Positions 9,868-18,837 of a DNA stretch of 64,000 nucleotides are shown here, in pieces. A program made the position numbers and the translations under genes. Each line of letters opens with the position of its first letter. Positions within the stretch are counted from its first letter, which is position 1. Source of the stretch: Gordonia sputi NBRC 100414 (lineage in GTDB: Bacteria > Actinomycetota > Actinomycetes > Mycobacteriales > Mycobacteriaceae); assembly GCF_000248055.1 (NCBI RefSeq), contig NZ_BAFC01000101.1:1-64000 (forward strand). The letters run 5' to 3'. The notes beneath the pieces were generated by a model, which saw only the letters and a program-made list of their open reading frames with translations, did not search any database and was not told the DNA's origin.

Positions 9868-10305
9868 GTGGCGAAAGCGATCAAACTCGGCTCGCGTCTC
9901 AACACCGCACTGTACAAACGCAGCGGAGGTCGGCTCGGCCGCACCTGGCGGGTCGGCGCGGCGATGCGCAATCCCGTCGACGTATGTCTGCTGACCACGG
10001 TCGGCCGCAAGTCCGGCCAACCACGCACTGTGCCGCTGCTCTATCTGCGCGACGGCGACACGATCGTCGTCGTCGCCTCGCAGGGCGGATTGCCGTCGAA
10101 CCCGGCGTGGTACCTCAACCTGCGCAGCAACCCCGACGTGTCGATCCAGATCGGTTCGCAGACGGGCGAATACACGGCACGGACGGCGAACGAACAGGAG
10201 CGCAACCAACTCTGGCCCCGCCTGGTGGAGCTGTACGCCGACTTCGATACCTATAAGGCGTGGACCGATCGCACCATCCCGGTGGTGATCTGCACACCAC
10301 GCTGA
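9868..10305 (+). CDS. Deazaflavin (F420)-dependent nitroreductase/quinone reductase, Ddn-like
   Basis: A 145-residue split-beta-barrel protein of the DDN family. LTTVGRKSGQPRTVPLLYL and the WYLNLRSNPDV stretch form the F420-binding signature. The GTG start at 9868 has a weak ribosome site. The homologue in this position in M. tuberculosis is ddn (Rv3547), a menaquinone-protective F420H2 reductase that also activates pretomanid. It probably shares transcription with fadA5, 58 bp upstream, and ends 1 bp from the stop of the convergent TetR gene. Confidence 0.85.
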   Translation: MAKAIKLGSRLNTALYKRSGGRLGRTWRVGAAMRNPVDVCLLTTVGRKSGQPRTVPLLYLRDGDTIVVVASQGGLPSNPAWYLNLRSNPDVSIQIGSQTGEYTARTANEQERNQLWPRLVELYADFDTYKAWTDRTIPVVICTPR

Positions 10306-10306
10306 G

Positions 10307-10936
10307 TCACCTGCGATCACCCGACACGTCCGCGTGCGCGGGCAATGCGCGAATCGCCGCACCCGCCCATGCGTCGAGAAATGCACGACGCTGCGCGCCC
10401 GACCGCTCCGTGCCGTGGTCGATCATCATGGACTGCAGTGTGCGCAACACGATTTCGACGATGACGTCCATCTCGGCCGGGCCGTACCCGAGAGCAGCCC
10501 AGTCGACGTCCATACGCTCGACCATCGAGCGCGCGAATCCCTGACCGGCCTCCGACGTCACTCCCTCCACAGCGAACAGACTCACATTGTCCGCTCTGAA
10601 CAGCAGGCCGACATAGCGGTCGTCTGGCAGTTCCTGGAGTACCACGTCGATTCCCTCGACGACAGCGACGTCGGGCTCACGAATACCGCTGACACGTATC
10701 GCGATTCGCTCGAGAAACGCGCCGACGGCGTCGAACGCGGTTGCCCGGAGTAGCGCCTCGGTACTGGGGAAGTATCGATACACGGTCTGACGAGTGACTC
10801 CGAGAGTGCGCGCGACGTCGCTGATCGTCGTCGCCACACCGTGTTCGTCGATCGCTGACCGCGCGGCCGCAAGAATGCGCGCCGTGGCCTCGGCGTCGTC
10901 GACCGGGACGCTTCCGGCCCAGCCGTGCGTACGCAT
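10307..10936 (-). CDS. TetR-family regulator of the second CYP125-like gene
   Basis: A 209-residue protein with an N-terminal TetR helix-turn-helix (TTISDVARTLGVTRQTVYRYFPSTEAL, about residues 35-60) and a C-terminal ligand domain without recognisable motifs. The ATG at 10936 follows GGAAGGTGG; longer frames upstream run through non-coding direct repeats. It is divergent from the CYP125-like gene at 11074. The palindrome at 11039-11067, just before that gene, is its likely operator, giving local control separate from KstR. The ligand is unknown; a sterol or acyl-CoA is plausible. Confidence 0.85.
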   Translation of the reverse strand: MRTHGWAGSVPVDDAEATARILAAARSAIDEHGVATTISDVARTLGVTRQTVYRYFPSTEALLRATAFDAVGAFLERIAIRVSGIREPDVAVVEGIDVVLQELPDDRYVGLLFRADNVSLFAVEGVTSEAGQGFARSMVERMDVDWAALGYGPAEMDVIVEIVLRTLQSMMIDHGTERSGAQRRAFLDAWAGAAIRALPAHADVSGDRR

Positions 10937-10952
10937 GTCTCGCGACCACCTT

Positions 10953-11002
10953 CCGGCACCGCTTTCCCAGTACCTATGTCCCGGCACCCACTTCCCAGTA
11001 CC
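10953..11002. repeat. Pair of 22-bp direct repeats, 28-bp spacing
   Basis: CCGGCACC, four or so variable bases, then TTCCCAGTACC occurs at 10953-10974 and again at 10981-11002. The pair lies in the leader of the TetR gene. The spacing is not a multiple of three, so the repeats are not coding. Activator or second-regulator sites are possible. Confidence 0.5.
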
Positions 11003-11038
11003 GACCTCTACCAGCGCAGACCGTATCACGGGAAAACG

Positions 11039-11067
11039 ACCATACACATGTAATCCGACTGTATGGT
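11039..11067. promoter_or_regulatory. Probable TetR operator
   Basis: Perfect 8-bp arms ACCATACA (11039-11046) and TGTATGGT (11060-11067) flank a 13-base spacer. The right arm is 6 bp before the ATG of the CYP125-like gene, so bound repressor would block its transcription start or translation. Confidence 0.7.
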
Positions 11068-11073
11068 GAAGCC

Positions 11074-12345
11074 ATGACAGCCATCACCACCGATGCGGCG
11101 TGCCCATTCGGCAAGGGTTTCGATTTCACCGATCCCGATGTGCTCGAATCCGGCTTACCGATGACCGAATTCGCTCACCTGCGCCGGACTGCGCCCGTCT
11201 GGTGGAACGAACAGCCACTCGGCACCTCCGGTTTCACCGACGGCGGCTACTGGGTGATCTCGCGACACAGAGACGTGCGCGAGATCTCGAAGAACAACCA
11301 GGTGTGGTCGACGAACGCCAACGGCGCCATCATCCGACTCCCCGACTACGTCACCCCCGACCAGATCGAGTTCACCAAGGCGCTACTCGTCAACCACGAT
11401 CCGCCGGAGCACACTCGTCTGCGCAAGATCGTGTCGCGACTCTTCACACCGAAGGCTGTTGGGTCACTGGAGGAGAATCTCGCAACGTCGGCACGCCAGA
11501 TCGTCGAATCCGCCGCAGCCAAGGAGTCGGGAAACTTCGTCGACGACGTGGCCATCCACCTTCCCCTGCAGGCGATTCTGGATCTCATCGGTGTCCCGAC
11601 AGCCGACCGTCCACGTATTCACGAGCTCGTCGACGCGATCATCAACAGCGACGATCCCGACAACACGATCGACCCCGCGATGGCCAACGCTGAACTGCTC
11701 GGCTACGCCTATTCGATGGCCGAGGAGCGTCGGCGCAACCCCACCGACGACATCGTCACCACGCTGATAGAAGCAGACATCGACGGAGAGTCGTTGTCCG
11801 ACATCGAGTTCGGGTTCTTCGTCATCCTGCTGATCACCGCGGGAAATGAGACGACGCGCAACGCGACCAGCCACGGCATGAATGCCTTCATGTCCCATCC
11901 CGCGCAGTGGGAGTTGTTCAAGTCGCAGCGCCCGAAAACCACGATCGACGAGGTGCTGCGCTGGTCGACTCCGGTCAACGCCTTCCAGCGGACGGCCAAG
12001 GTGGACACCAGCATCGAGGGCGTCGACATCGCCGCGGGACAACGGGTCGGAATCTTCTACGGTTCGGCAAATTACGACGAGGACGTCTTCGACGACCCGT
12101 TCACGTTCAACATCCTCCGAGATCCCAACCCGCATCTCGCGTTCGGCGGCAACGGCGCCCACTTCTGCATCGGTGCCAACCTCGCGCGCCTCGAACTCTC
12201 CCTGATCCTCAACGCTGTCGCAGACGTACTTCCCGACATCGAGCGGATCGGCGAGCTGCGTCGTGTGCGATCAGGCTGGCTCAACGGCGTCAAAGACCTG
12301 CCCGTTCGCTACGGCGCGGCCGGGGGCTGCCCGGTCGCGCACTGA
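11074..12345 (+). CDS. CYP125-family cytochrome P450, second copy
   Basis: A 423-residue P450 closely resembling the cyp125 product at 7102-8391: GFDFTDPDVLESGLPMTEF at the N-terminus, ITAGNETTRNATSHGM (I helix), EVLRWSTPV (K helix), and FGGNGAHFCIGANLAR (heme loop). The C-terminus ends GCPVAH, as in mycobacterial CYP125. It lacks the GKGGG insert seen in the first copy, where it reads LGTSGFTDGGYW. Separate control by the adjacent TetR suggests a different inducer or sterol substrate, for instance plant or C24-alkylated sterols. The duplication is seen; the division of labour is inference. Confidence 0.88.
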   Translation: MTAITTDAACPFGKGFDFTDPDVLESGLPMTEFAHLRRTAPVWWNEQPLGTSGFTDGGYWVISRHRDVREISKNNQVWSTNANGAIIRLPDYVTPDQIEFTKALLVNHDPPEHTRLRKIVSRLFTPKAVGSLEENLATSARQIVESAAAKESGNFVDDVAIHLPLQAILDLIGVPTADRPRIHELVDAIINSDDPDNTIDPAMANAELLGYAYSMAEERRRNPTDDIVTTLIEADIDGESLSDIEFGFFVILLITAGNETTRNATSHGMNAFMSHPAQWELFKSQRPKTTIDEVLRWSTPVNAFQRTAKVDTSIEGVDIAAGQRVGIFYGSANYDEDVFDDPFTFNILRDPNPHLAFGGNGAHFCIGANLARLELSLILNAVADVLPDIERIGELRRVRSGWLNGVKDLPVRYGAAGGCPVAH

Positions 12346-12442
12346 GCAGTCCCTGCGTCTCTGGATTGCCCACTACCCCGACGTCGCTTTACTCACATCA
12401 CATTCACGTGCAGGACAGCCACCGGCCCGGTTGAATGGCAGC

Positions 12443-13255
12443 ATGGCGAACGAAAGCACTGAGTTGGCAGACCCGCGAGTTGCTGTCGTGGTCCCCGCCT
12501 ACAACGAGGTCGGCTACATCGACGACACGATCCGGGCGTTGCAGCAGCAGACTTTTCGCGATACCGCCGCCCACGATGCTGGTGCGCCATTCCGCATCAT
12601 CGTGGTGGACAACAACAGTACCGACGGGACAGGCGATCTCGTTCGCGAGCTCGCATCCCACTCGGATGTCCCCATCGATGTGCTCACCGAAACCGAGAAG
12701 GGCACCGGCAGCGCCGCAGACTCGGGCTTTCGTCATGCCATCGACGGCGGAGCCCAGTTCATCGCTCGCACCGACGCCGATACACTCCCCGCGCCGGACT
12801 GGCTGACACAGATCGTCGCCCCACTGCTTGATGGCAAAAGCCTTGTGGGAGGCCGGGTGCGGGCCCGCAGCTCCGATGGAGCCCGTGCCATTGCGTTCAA
12901 CCTGATCGGCACGACGTGGCGTCTCGGACACTTCATCACCTGGTTGCGCACACGATCTCAACCGGCGCACCTACGAAAGAGTTTCCTGGTCGTCGGCAAC
13001 AATCTCGCTGTCTCCGCTGACACCTACTGTGCGGCAGGCGGATTCCCGCGAACGAAGATCGACGATGTCGACGAGGACGCTGTGTTACAGCAGCGTGTCA
13101 CCGAGTACGCAGGTGCAGACTCCGTAGCGCTCGCACCACATGCCGTCGTCTACACATCCCTTCGACGACTGCAGGCCTACGGAACTCGGGGTTATCTCGA
13201 TTGGTATCACTCCAAGAACGCAGGCGACGGCGACGCGCCCACTGATGTTCGCTGA
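12443..13255 (+). CDS. Family 2 glycosyltransferase
   Basis: A 270-residue GT-A-fold enzyme: VAVVVPAYNEVGYIDDTI near residue 13, VVDNNSTDGT near residue 55, the metal-binding DAD at residues 111-113, and a VDEDAVLQQRV segment near residue 205 that resembles the ED-x-QRW catalytic region. There is no clear transmembrane segment, so it is probably cytoplasmic or peripheral. The ATG at 12443 is preferred over an in-frame TTG at 12431. It starts the acyl-glycolipid locus and converges on the first acyltransferase, overlapping its 3' end by 49 bp. The sugar donor cannot be predicted. Confidence 0.85.
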   Translation: MANESTELADPRVAVVVPAYNEVGYIDDTIRALQQQTFRDTAAHDAGAPFRIIVVDNNSTDGTGDLVRELASHSDVPIDVLTETEKGTGSAADSGFRHAIDGGAQFIARTDADTLPAPDWLTQIVAPLLDGKSLVGGRVRARSSDGARAIAFNLIGTTWRLGHFITWLRTRSQPAHLRKSFLVVGNNLAVSADTYCAAGGFPRTKIDDVDEDAVLQQRVTEYAGADSVALAPHAVVYTSLRRLQAYGTRGYLDWYHSKNAGDGDAPTDVR

Positions 13256-14571
13256 TCAACGAGGCGCTCGCTGATCTCCCTGACCGCAGCACCGGTGAAC
13301 TCCAGGACGTCGTCGACCACGGACTCCGCCGCAGCTGTAGCGGGGTAACGAACTCGTGCATGAATACCGTCGTCGTCGCGCCACAGCCACCACTGCACGT
13401 TGTCGGTCGCGTGGTCTCCCGACAACTGTTGCACTGCAACATTGTTCGAGGGCCGACGTTGACGGGTGTAATCGACGTACGAAACCATGAAGACATCACC
13501 GCGCGTACTACGCAATCTGCTGCCGAATGCCTGATAGACCGCCGTCAGTCCGACGCTCGCGAGCGGTATGGCTTCGGAAAGTCGATCTGCGTTGAGCGGC
13601 AACAGTTCGACGACATCCCCCTCACCGTGAACACGCAGCGGGATGTTGGACACCACCCAGGCAACGATCGACTCGGATGTCTGAAGTCCCGCAGGCACGA
13701 TCATCGCGGTGTCGGCCGGACCACCCGCCAGACGAATCGCGCGTCCGATGCACGTCAACAGCGCCGAAAACGTTCTCGCGCCACGCGTGTGTACAGCCGA
13801 GCTGAAGTGCTGCGCCTCAGACCTACCGAGGAGCGTGCTCACCCGTGTTCTCATCGGCGCTCGTCGACCCGGTTCCAGACCCAGGTCGAGGGGGAAAGCT
13901 GGTATCTCCCAGTCGGACTCGTCGAGGAAGCGGAACCAACCGGCAAGTCGCGGATCGTCGGGAGCCACCTCGCCGCCGAACAGGTGCGCGCGCACGGCGG
14001 CCAACCCCGAGCCGGCACTCGACAATGGACGGCCGGCAATCACGTCGGAGATGTCCGCCGCGAGCACCGTCAACGATCGGGCGTCGACATAGACGTGATC
14101 GAACGCGCAGATCACCGTGGTGGTATCGGGACGGAGCACCGCAGCAAAGAAGTGTGACAGCGGCTCGGTTGGGTTGCACGCCATAGCGATTCGTGCGAGG
14201 ACCAGCTCCGTCATACCCGCGTCTGACAGGCCCTTCGGAGCCTGCGAGTCGACGCTGACGCCGATCGACGACAAGGGGACCTCACGCCGACTGAGGTCAT
14301 CGCCATCTGCGGAAACATAGGTCCGCAGTACGTCGTGGCGGGACAGCAACACCTCGGGGAGCCGTTCCAGCAGCCCGCGATCAACCGCATAGGGAAAGTC
14401 GAGGACCAGGGTCAGCGAACCGGGATGTCCCGCTCGATGCGAATCGACGTGAAATCGCTCGTTCTCCGACAGCCCGGTATCGGAAGGCAGACCATCTCCG
14501 ATGAGATCGGCACGAAAGACGACGAGTTGGCCTGATCTCAATGAATAGTCTTGTATACCAGCTAGTTTCAT
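13207..14571 (-). CDS. PapA-type condensation-domain acyltransferase 1
   Basis: A 454-residue protein of the condensation/acyltransferase superfamily. The catalytic HxxxD reads HVYVD at residues 159-163, but the following Gly of HHxxxDG is Ala. VSYVDYTRQR near residue 370 resembles the conserved C-terminal sheet motif of PapA proteins. PapA enzymes esterify hydroxyls of trehalose, phthiocerol or other glycolipids with acyl-CoA. Its ATG overlaps the stop of acyltransferase 2 by 4 bases, so the set is co-translated. Its last 49 bp overlap the convergent glycosyltransferase gene. Confidence 0.8.
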   Translation of the reverse strand: MKLAGIQDYSLRSGQLVVFRADLIGDGLPSDTGLSENERFHVDSHRAGHPGSLTLVLDFPYAVDRGLLERLPEVLLSRHDVLRTYVSADGDDLSRREVPLSSIGVSVDSQAPKGLSDAGMTELVLARIAMACNPTEPLSHFFAAVLRPDTTTVICAFDHVYVDARSLTVLAADISDVIAGRPLSSAGSGLAAVRAHLFGGEVAPDDPRLAGWFRFLDESDWEIPAFPLDLGLEPGRRAPMRTRVSTLLGRSEAQHFSSAVHTRGARTFSALLTCIGRAIRLAGGPADTAMIVPAGLQTSESIVAWVVSNIPLRVHGEGDVVELLPLNADRLSEAIPLASVGLTAVYQAFGSRLRSTRGDVFMVSYVDYTRQRRPSNNVAVQQLSGDHATDNVQWWLWRDDDGIHARVRYPATAAAESVVDDVLEFTGAAVREISERLVDQRTSVGASPSPAFLE

Positions 14572-16031
14572 TGCCGCACCCGGGTACCCGCGATCGCGGT
14601 GACCGCGGACTCCGCAGATTCCAGGAGCGCCCTGAGCTGCGCAGCAACCGTGTCGAGATAGCGCTCGATGTGTGCGCGCGCAACATCATTGTCGGGAATC
14701 TGAGATTCGACGACCAGCCCGTCGACCATCCGACTCAGCCACAGGTTGGAGTTCTTGGTTTTGCCGATCCCGGGAAAGCCCACAGTTGTGCCGACAGTGG
14801 GGTCGTCGATTCCCGGAAGCCGACGGTGATCGATGTAGGTCACCATCTGAGGAGAACCGGCCATCTGTGGAAGCTCGCCTGACCGCGCAAGCACCTGCAG
14901 AACCGCACCGATCGGAGCCGCGGCAGCGCCCTTAGCTCGCTTCACCGCGACGGATGCCGTGCGCGCCAGTTCAATCGGGTCAGCTCCGGGATCAACGTCG
15001 AAGTAAACCGGCGCGAAGTTGCACGCCCAGCCCTGGGTGAACTCGAACTCGACCCCGCGGGTTGCCAGCGCGGTCGTCGTGAAGAATCGCTTCTCCCCTG
15101 TGCATATGTACTGCGCAGATGCCAACGCGGAGAAGAGACATCCAGCGATGGTGACCCAGCTCGACGAGGCACTGACGACGTCGAGCGCATCGGCTTCGTC
15201 CGCCGTGAGCAGATCACGGCGGCAGCGCACAGCAGGCACGGGAGCGTCGTCGTCGAGTCCGAGTGAAACCGGTGACGCGGGAAGAGATCCCTTGATGGAC
15301 AGAGCTTCTCGCCACGCCTTGACGCCGATGTCATCGGCGCGCACACGCGCAGCACGACGATGCTCGTCGGCCACGTAGTTGCCGAACGATGCCACCTCGG
15401 TCAACGTCGCCGACGTTCCCGAGGTCTCCGCCCGATACAGTGCGTTGATCTCATCCATCGCCAGCCATAACGAATAGCCGTCGCCGTGAACGTGATCGGC
15501 GCCGAGGTAGAACGTGAACCCGCCGTCGCCGTCGCCGTCGAACGCTCCGAAGTGCATCGACTGCGGGGAATCGAACGCGGTCGCAACGGAGATGCGATTC
15601 GCGAGGTAGTCGCCCGCATCCTCGGCGTCGACTTTCCGATCCCGGCCGAGCGGCCACTGCGCCGCCATCTCGACGTGGGTCTGCGGTATGACGTGCCTTT
15701 CGACACCCACCTCGCCCAGTGTGTAGAAACTCCGCAGTTCGTCGTGCCGTTGCACGAAGGCTGTCAGCGCTGCGGCCATCGCCACCGGGTCCAGTGTGGT
15801 GTCGAATCTGGCGACAGCGCCCACGACGGAACGCTGCTCGTCGCCGCGGGCACGCGCCGCGGTCGAAGTGACGACGTGCTCGGTCTGCAGAAACGTTGCA
15901 CCACCGGTCACACGCGCGGCCTGCAACGCCGCATCAGGTGAACACAACGACCACTCGACAGGGGTACCGCCAGGAAACTGCTTACGCAGCAGTGGTTCTG
16001 GCGTCGCAGGTGCGCCGAATACCACCGTCAT
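14568..16031 (-). CDS. PapA-type condensation-domain acyltransferase 2
   Basis: A 487-residue acyltransferase with a complete HVHGDG motif at residues 180-185 and MVTYIDHRRLPG near residue 395 as the C-terminal PapA landmark. N-terminal FLQTEHVVTST and QRHDELRSFY (about residues 95-104) correspond to the early helices of the condensation fold. It is the middle gene of three tandem, 4-bp-overlapping acyltransferase genes. Likely role: transfer of a fatty acyl group from acyl-CoA to a sugar hydroxyl. Confidence 0.82.
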   Translation of the reverse strand: MTVVFGAPATPEPLLRKQFPGGTPVEWSLCSPDAALQAARVTGGATFLQTEHVVTSTAARARGDEQRSVVGAVARFDTTLDPVAMAAALTAFVQRHDELRSFYTLGEVGVERHVIPQTHVEMAAQWPLGRDRKVDAEDAGDYLANRISVATAFDSPQSMHFGAFDGDGDGGFTFYLGADHVHGDGYSLWLAMDEINALYRAETSGTSATLTEVASFGNYVADEHRRAARVRADDIGVKAWREALSIKGSLPASPVSLGLDDDAPVPAVRCRRDLLTADEADALDVVSASSSWVTIAGCLFSALASAQYICTGEKRFFTTTALATRGVEFEFTQGWACNFAPVYFDVDPGADPIELARTASVAVKRAKGAAAAPIGAVLQVLARSGELPQMAGSPQMVTYIDHRRLPGIDDPTVGTTVGFPGIGKTKNSNLWLSRMVDGLVVESQIPDNDVARAHIERYLDTVAAQLRALLESAESAVTAIAGTRVRQ

Positions 16032-17503
16032 GCTGTGATGTCCGCCGATGCTCGCGACGCCATCTCAGGCGCAAACATGTAGCCGTGGTCACCAGTGCCG
16101 ACGATCGTGCGCAGAACCTCAGCGAACACGGAGATGAAAGCTTCGACCTCGCGCCTGCGCTCCCCTGACGGATAACGCGTCGAGATGTTGATCCCATCGG
16201 GAATTCGGTTGATCCACAGATACACCTCGTCGACGTCCCGGGTGGCACTGCGCAACACTCGCGCGTTTCGACGCTCCCACTCCGCAGCTCCCTGCGCCCG
16301 CCGCAGATCGATGTAGGACACGACGAATCCCGGGGGCGTCACGTCGCCTCCGATCAGATCAGCGATCGGGGCGAACGGTGCGGTACCCACGTCCTTGTAC
16401 CGCGAGACCGACTCGGCAACGTGCGGAAGCGCCTGAGAGAAGGTCTGCGCACCAGCTGGATCAACATGCACCGGAACGAGACCGACGAACCACCCGACGG
16501 CCTCGCCCCACTCGGGTCCCGTGCGAGTGTGGACGGGGCTGATGAATCGCACTTCACCGGTCCCGGCGAGCGCCGCGCTCGTGATCGACATCGCTGTGTA
16601 GATGCCCGACGCCACCGAGCCACCCGCAGCCTTGCAGATGTCGTTGAATCGAGCGGCTTCGGCCCTGTCGAGAAGGTCCTGCGAAAGGCTCACCTGCATA
16701 CCGGAATCCGGCTCGCGGGGAGGTGCTACCGCGCCAACGCCGCCGGTCGCGCAACGCGGGAAGCGCGGCATCGCATCTGGCTGGACGGACGTGGGTGAGT
16801 CGTTGAAGAACTGCCGCCAGGCGACGACGGCCGAGTTGTTCGCATCGATCTGTCCCCCCAGATGCCGCTCCGCATCACTGAAGTCCAGGTAGCTGCCGTA
16901 CTCGGCGAGCCCATGATGCTCACCGTTGATCTCCGCGCGATAGAGGGCGCTGAGCTCATTGATCGCGAAAACCTGTGTGTAGGCGTCCATCACGGTGTGG
17001 TCGGCGCCGAAGACGACGAGGAAGCTGTCGTCACGGTCATCGGGTTCCAGAGTCACGACGACGCAGTGCGGCCAACTCAACGGGTTGACGGTGGTGTCGA
17101 AGTAGTCCTGGATCGTCTGGCGGGCCGAGTCGGGCGACGTCACCACACCCATCGAGAGCCCGGAGACTGCGACAGCCTCCGGCGCGACGGTCGTCCGGAC
17201 CAGATCGTCCTCAGGAGTCCCACCGAGCTGGACCGCGGAACGAAGCGCCTCGTGGCGGGCGAACCACTGCCTGATGGTCGCGGCGAAAGCATCGCGGTCG
17301 AACGGCTCCTCGATGGTGAAGGCCGTTCCGATCCAGTGCCCGTGCCATTCGTCACCGAGTTCCGCAGCGCGGCGCGCATGCTCGAGATGCATGTACGAAA
17401 GTCGACGAGAATCCGAACGCCATTGGGCCGGGTCGGTGGTCGCTTCCCACGCAGTGATCGCGCCCGTGGGAACCTCATAGTCGGCGAGCTCTGTGTATTC
17501 CAT
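16028..17503 (-). CDS. PapA-type condensation-domain acyltransferase 3
   Basis: A 491-residue acyltransferase with HTVMD at residues 169-173 (Gly after Asp replaced by Ala) and VVSYIDLRRAQG near residue 395. The ATG at 17503 is preferred because AAAAGG lies six bases upstream; an ATG two codons earlier (17509) would sit on that ribosome site. First of three overlapping acyltransferases, 88 bp behind the esterase gene. The three proteins are clearly homologous but divergent, suggesting three different acylation positions or acyl chains rather than a recent duplication. Confidence 0.82.
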   Translation of the reverse strand: MEYTELADYEVPTGAITAWEATTDPAQWRSDSRRLSYMHLEHARRAAELGDEWHGHWIGTAFTIEEPFDRDAFAATIRQWFARHEALRSAVQLGGTPEDDLVRTTVAPEAVAVSGLSMGVVTSPDSARQTIQDYFDTTVNPLSWPHCVVVTLEPDDRDDSFLVVFGADHTVMDAYTQVFAINELSALYRAEINGEHHGLAEYGSYLDFSDAERHLGGQIDANNSAVVAWRQFFNDSPTSVQPDAMPRFPRCATGGVGAVAPPREPDSGMQVSLSQDLLDRAEAARFNDICKAAGGSVASGIYTAMSITSAALAGTGEVRFISPVHTRTGPEWGEAVGWFVGLVPVHVDPAGAQTFSQALPHVAESVSRYKDVGTAPFAPIADLIGGDVTPPGFVVSYIDLRRAQGAAEWERRNARVLRSATRDVDEVYLWINRIPDGINISTRYPSGERRREVEAFISVFAEVLRTIVGTGDHGYMFAPEMASRASADITA

Positions 17504-17591
17504 CGGCATCCTTTTCAGTCACCTGCGCACGGGTACACGTGAATACCTCGGGTATCGAGGAGGTTTGCAGAGATTGTTTACAGAATGGAAT

Positions 17592-18650
17592 TCAGCTGTT
17601 CATTCCACGTTCCAAAGTGGGCCAGCTCTCACGCTGTTGGTCTCGCCAGTAAGGCCATGCGTGAGTTCCAGGATCAACGTATCGAATTGTCGCCCCAATA
17701 TGTTGCGCCGTCAATCTGGACTGCAATTGTTGGGTGCACCAGAGGGCCCCCGTTTCGATTGCTCCGCCAATGACCTGCCGATCGACAGGGTCCGAATTGT
17801 CCGGATATCCGGGCTGATCATATGTGCCCGACCGCCCTGTTCCAGTGGATATGTAGAGCGTGGTGCCGCGAAGGTTGTGTGCGAGCGACAGTACGTCGTG
17901 GGCCGCCCAACCCGGGCTACCCGGGGGTCCCCACATGTTATTTGCGTCACCTCCGAAAGCTGCGACGATCGCCCGCGGATACGTCTCGCCAGCAAGGCCG
18001 GCGGTGCTGTAGCAACCGCTGTAGGCACCCACCGCCTTGTAGAAACCCGGGTTCCTCGCGGCGAGCACCAATCCCGCTCCCGCACCCATCGAGATCCCCG
18101 CGATCCCCCGCCGCCCGTTGCCGTCGAACGCGGCGTCGATAAGGGGCGGCAGCTCCTTCACCAGGAAGGTTTCCCACTGGTAGCGGCCAAGTTTCGGGTC
18201 GTCGCGCTGCCAATCGGTGTAGAAGCTTCCGTTGCCTGCCAGCGGCATGACAACGTTCACGTTCTTGTCCGCATAGAAGTTCCGGGCGTCGGTCTTGCGG
18301 AGCCACATGCTGTTGGCCGGATCCTCTTCACCGAGACCGCTCAGCAGGTAGAGCGAAGGCCTGGTTCCCGAGGGGTGACGAGGCGTGATCACCTGCACCT
18401 TGATCGTCTTACGCATGGCGGGCGAGTAGACGTACACCGCCGTCACGCCCTGCCCCTCGTCGACCGTCCGCTGTATCGTCGGACGCACGGGCTCGGCCTG
18501 CGAAACGCCGACTCCCAACAGCGCCGTTGAAATCACAGCGACCAGAACTGACACGGCACATCGCCACGCAAAGCGCGGTCTGCGGTTTCCAGCTATGACG
18601 TTTACCTCCAGATCGCGAGAGTGAGTCGCCAAAGAGTAGCGACTGCGCAT
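17592..18650 (-). CDS. Secreted antigen-85-like esterase/acyltransferase
   Basis: A 352-residue alpha/beta-hydrolase of the esterase D/antigen 85 family. The N-terminus carries basic residues, then a hydrophobic run (AVSVLVAVISTALLGVGV) and an AxA-like cleavage site before EPVRPT, so it is exported. The nucleophile lies in GISMGAG near residue 190, and the catalytic histidine in GTHAWPYWRDQ near the C-terminus. Antigen 85 proteins move mycolyl groups between trehalose units; close relatives act on other acyl trehaloses. Here it leads the operon with three PapA-like acyltransferases and may transfer acyl groups between glycolipid molecules outside the membrane, as Chp-type proteins do for sulfolipid. 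ATG at 18650 chosen; the exact start is uncertain. Confidence 0.8.
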   Translation of the reverse strand: MRSRYSLATHSRDLEVNVIAGNRRPRFAWRCAVSVLVAVISTALLGVGVSQAEPVRPTIQRTVDEGQGVTAVYVYSPAMRKTIKVQVITPRHPSGTRPSLYLLSGLGEEDPANSMWLRKTDARNFYADKNVNVVMPLAGNGSFYTDWQRDDPKLGRYQWETFLVKELPPLIDAAFDGNGRRGIAGISMGAGAGLVLAARNPGFYKAVGAYSGCYSTAGLAGETYPRAIVAAFGGDANNMWGPPGSPGWAAHDVLSLAHNLRGTTLYISTGTGRSGTYDQPGYPDNSDPVDRQVIGGAIETGALWCTQQLQSRLTAQHIGATIRYVDPGTHAWPYWRDQQRESWPTLERGMNS

Positions 18651-18837
18651 TGGCCTCGCACGCGGACGGTGTGACACTAGCGTGTGCTGGTCGACAGTTT
18701 AAGACGATAGAGACATATGCCACTCCATGCGGATTGTCAGGAATCTCGCAGAATTGAACTCGCCTCGACACTTTACCGACAAGCAAATAGCCTGTTGAAG
18801 ACCTGCCAAACGATCCGACGACGATGGAGGGCACTCG
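18651..18837. promoter_or_regulatory. Divergent promoter region of the glycolipid locus
   Basis: This 187-bp gap is the only divergent spacer in the locus and must hold promoters for the leftward esterase/acyltransferase operon and the rightward exporter operon. It is visibly more AT-rich than the flanking genes. No KstR or KstR2 palindrome is present, so the locus is unlikely to belong to the steroid regulons. Confidence 0.5.

Noticed and set aside
18651..18837. KstR or KstR2 control of the glycolipid locus
   Set aside because: No sequence fitting either consensus was found in the divergent promoter or before the GT2 gene.
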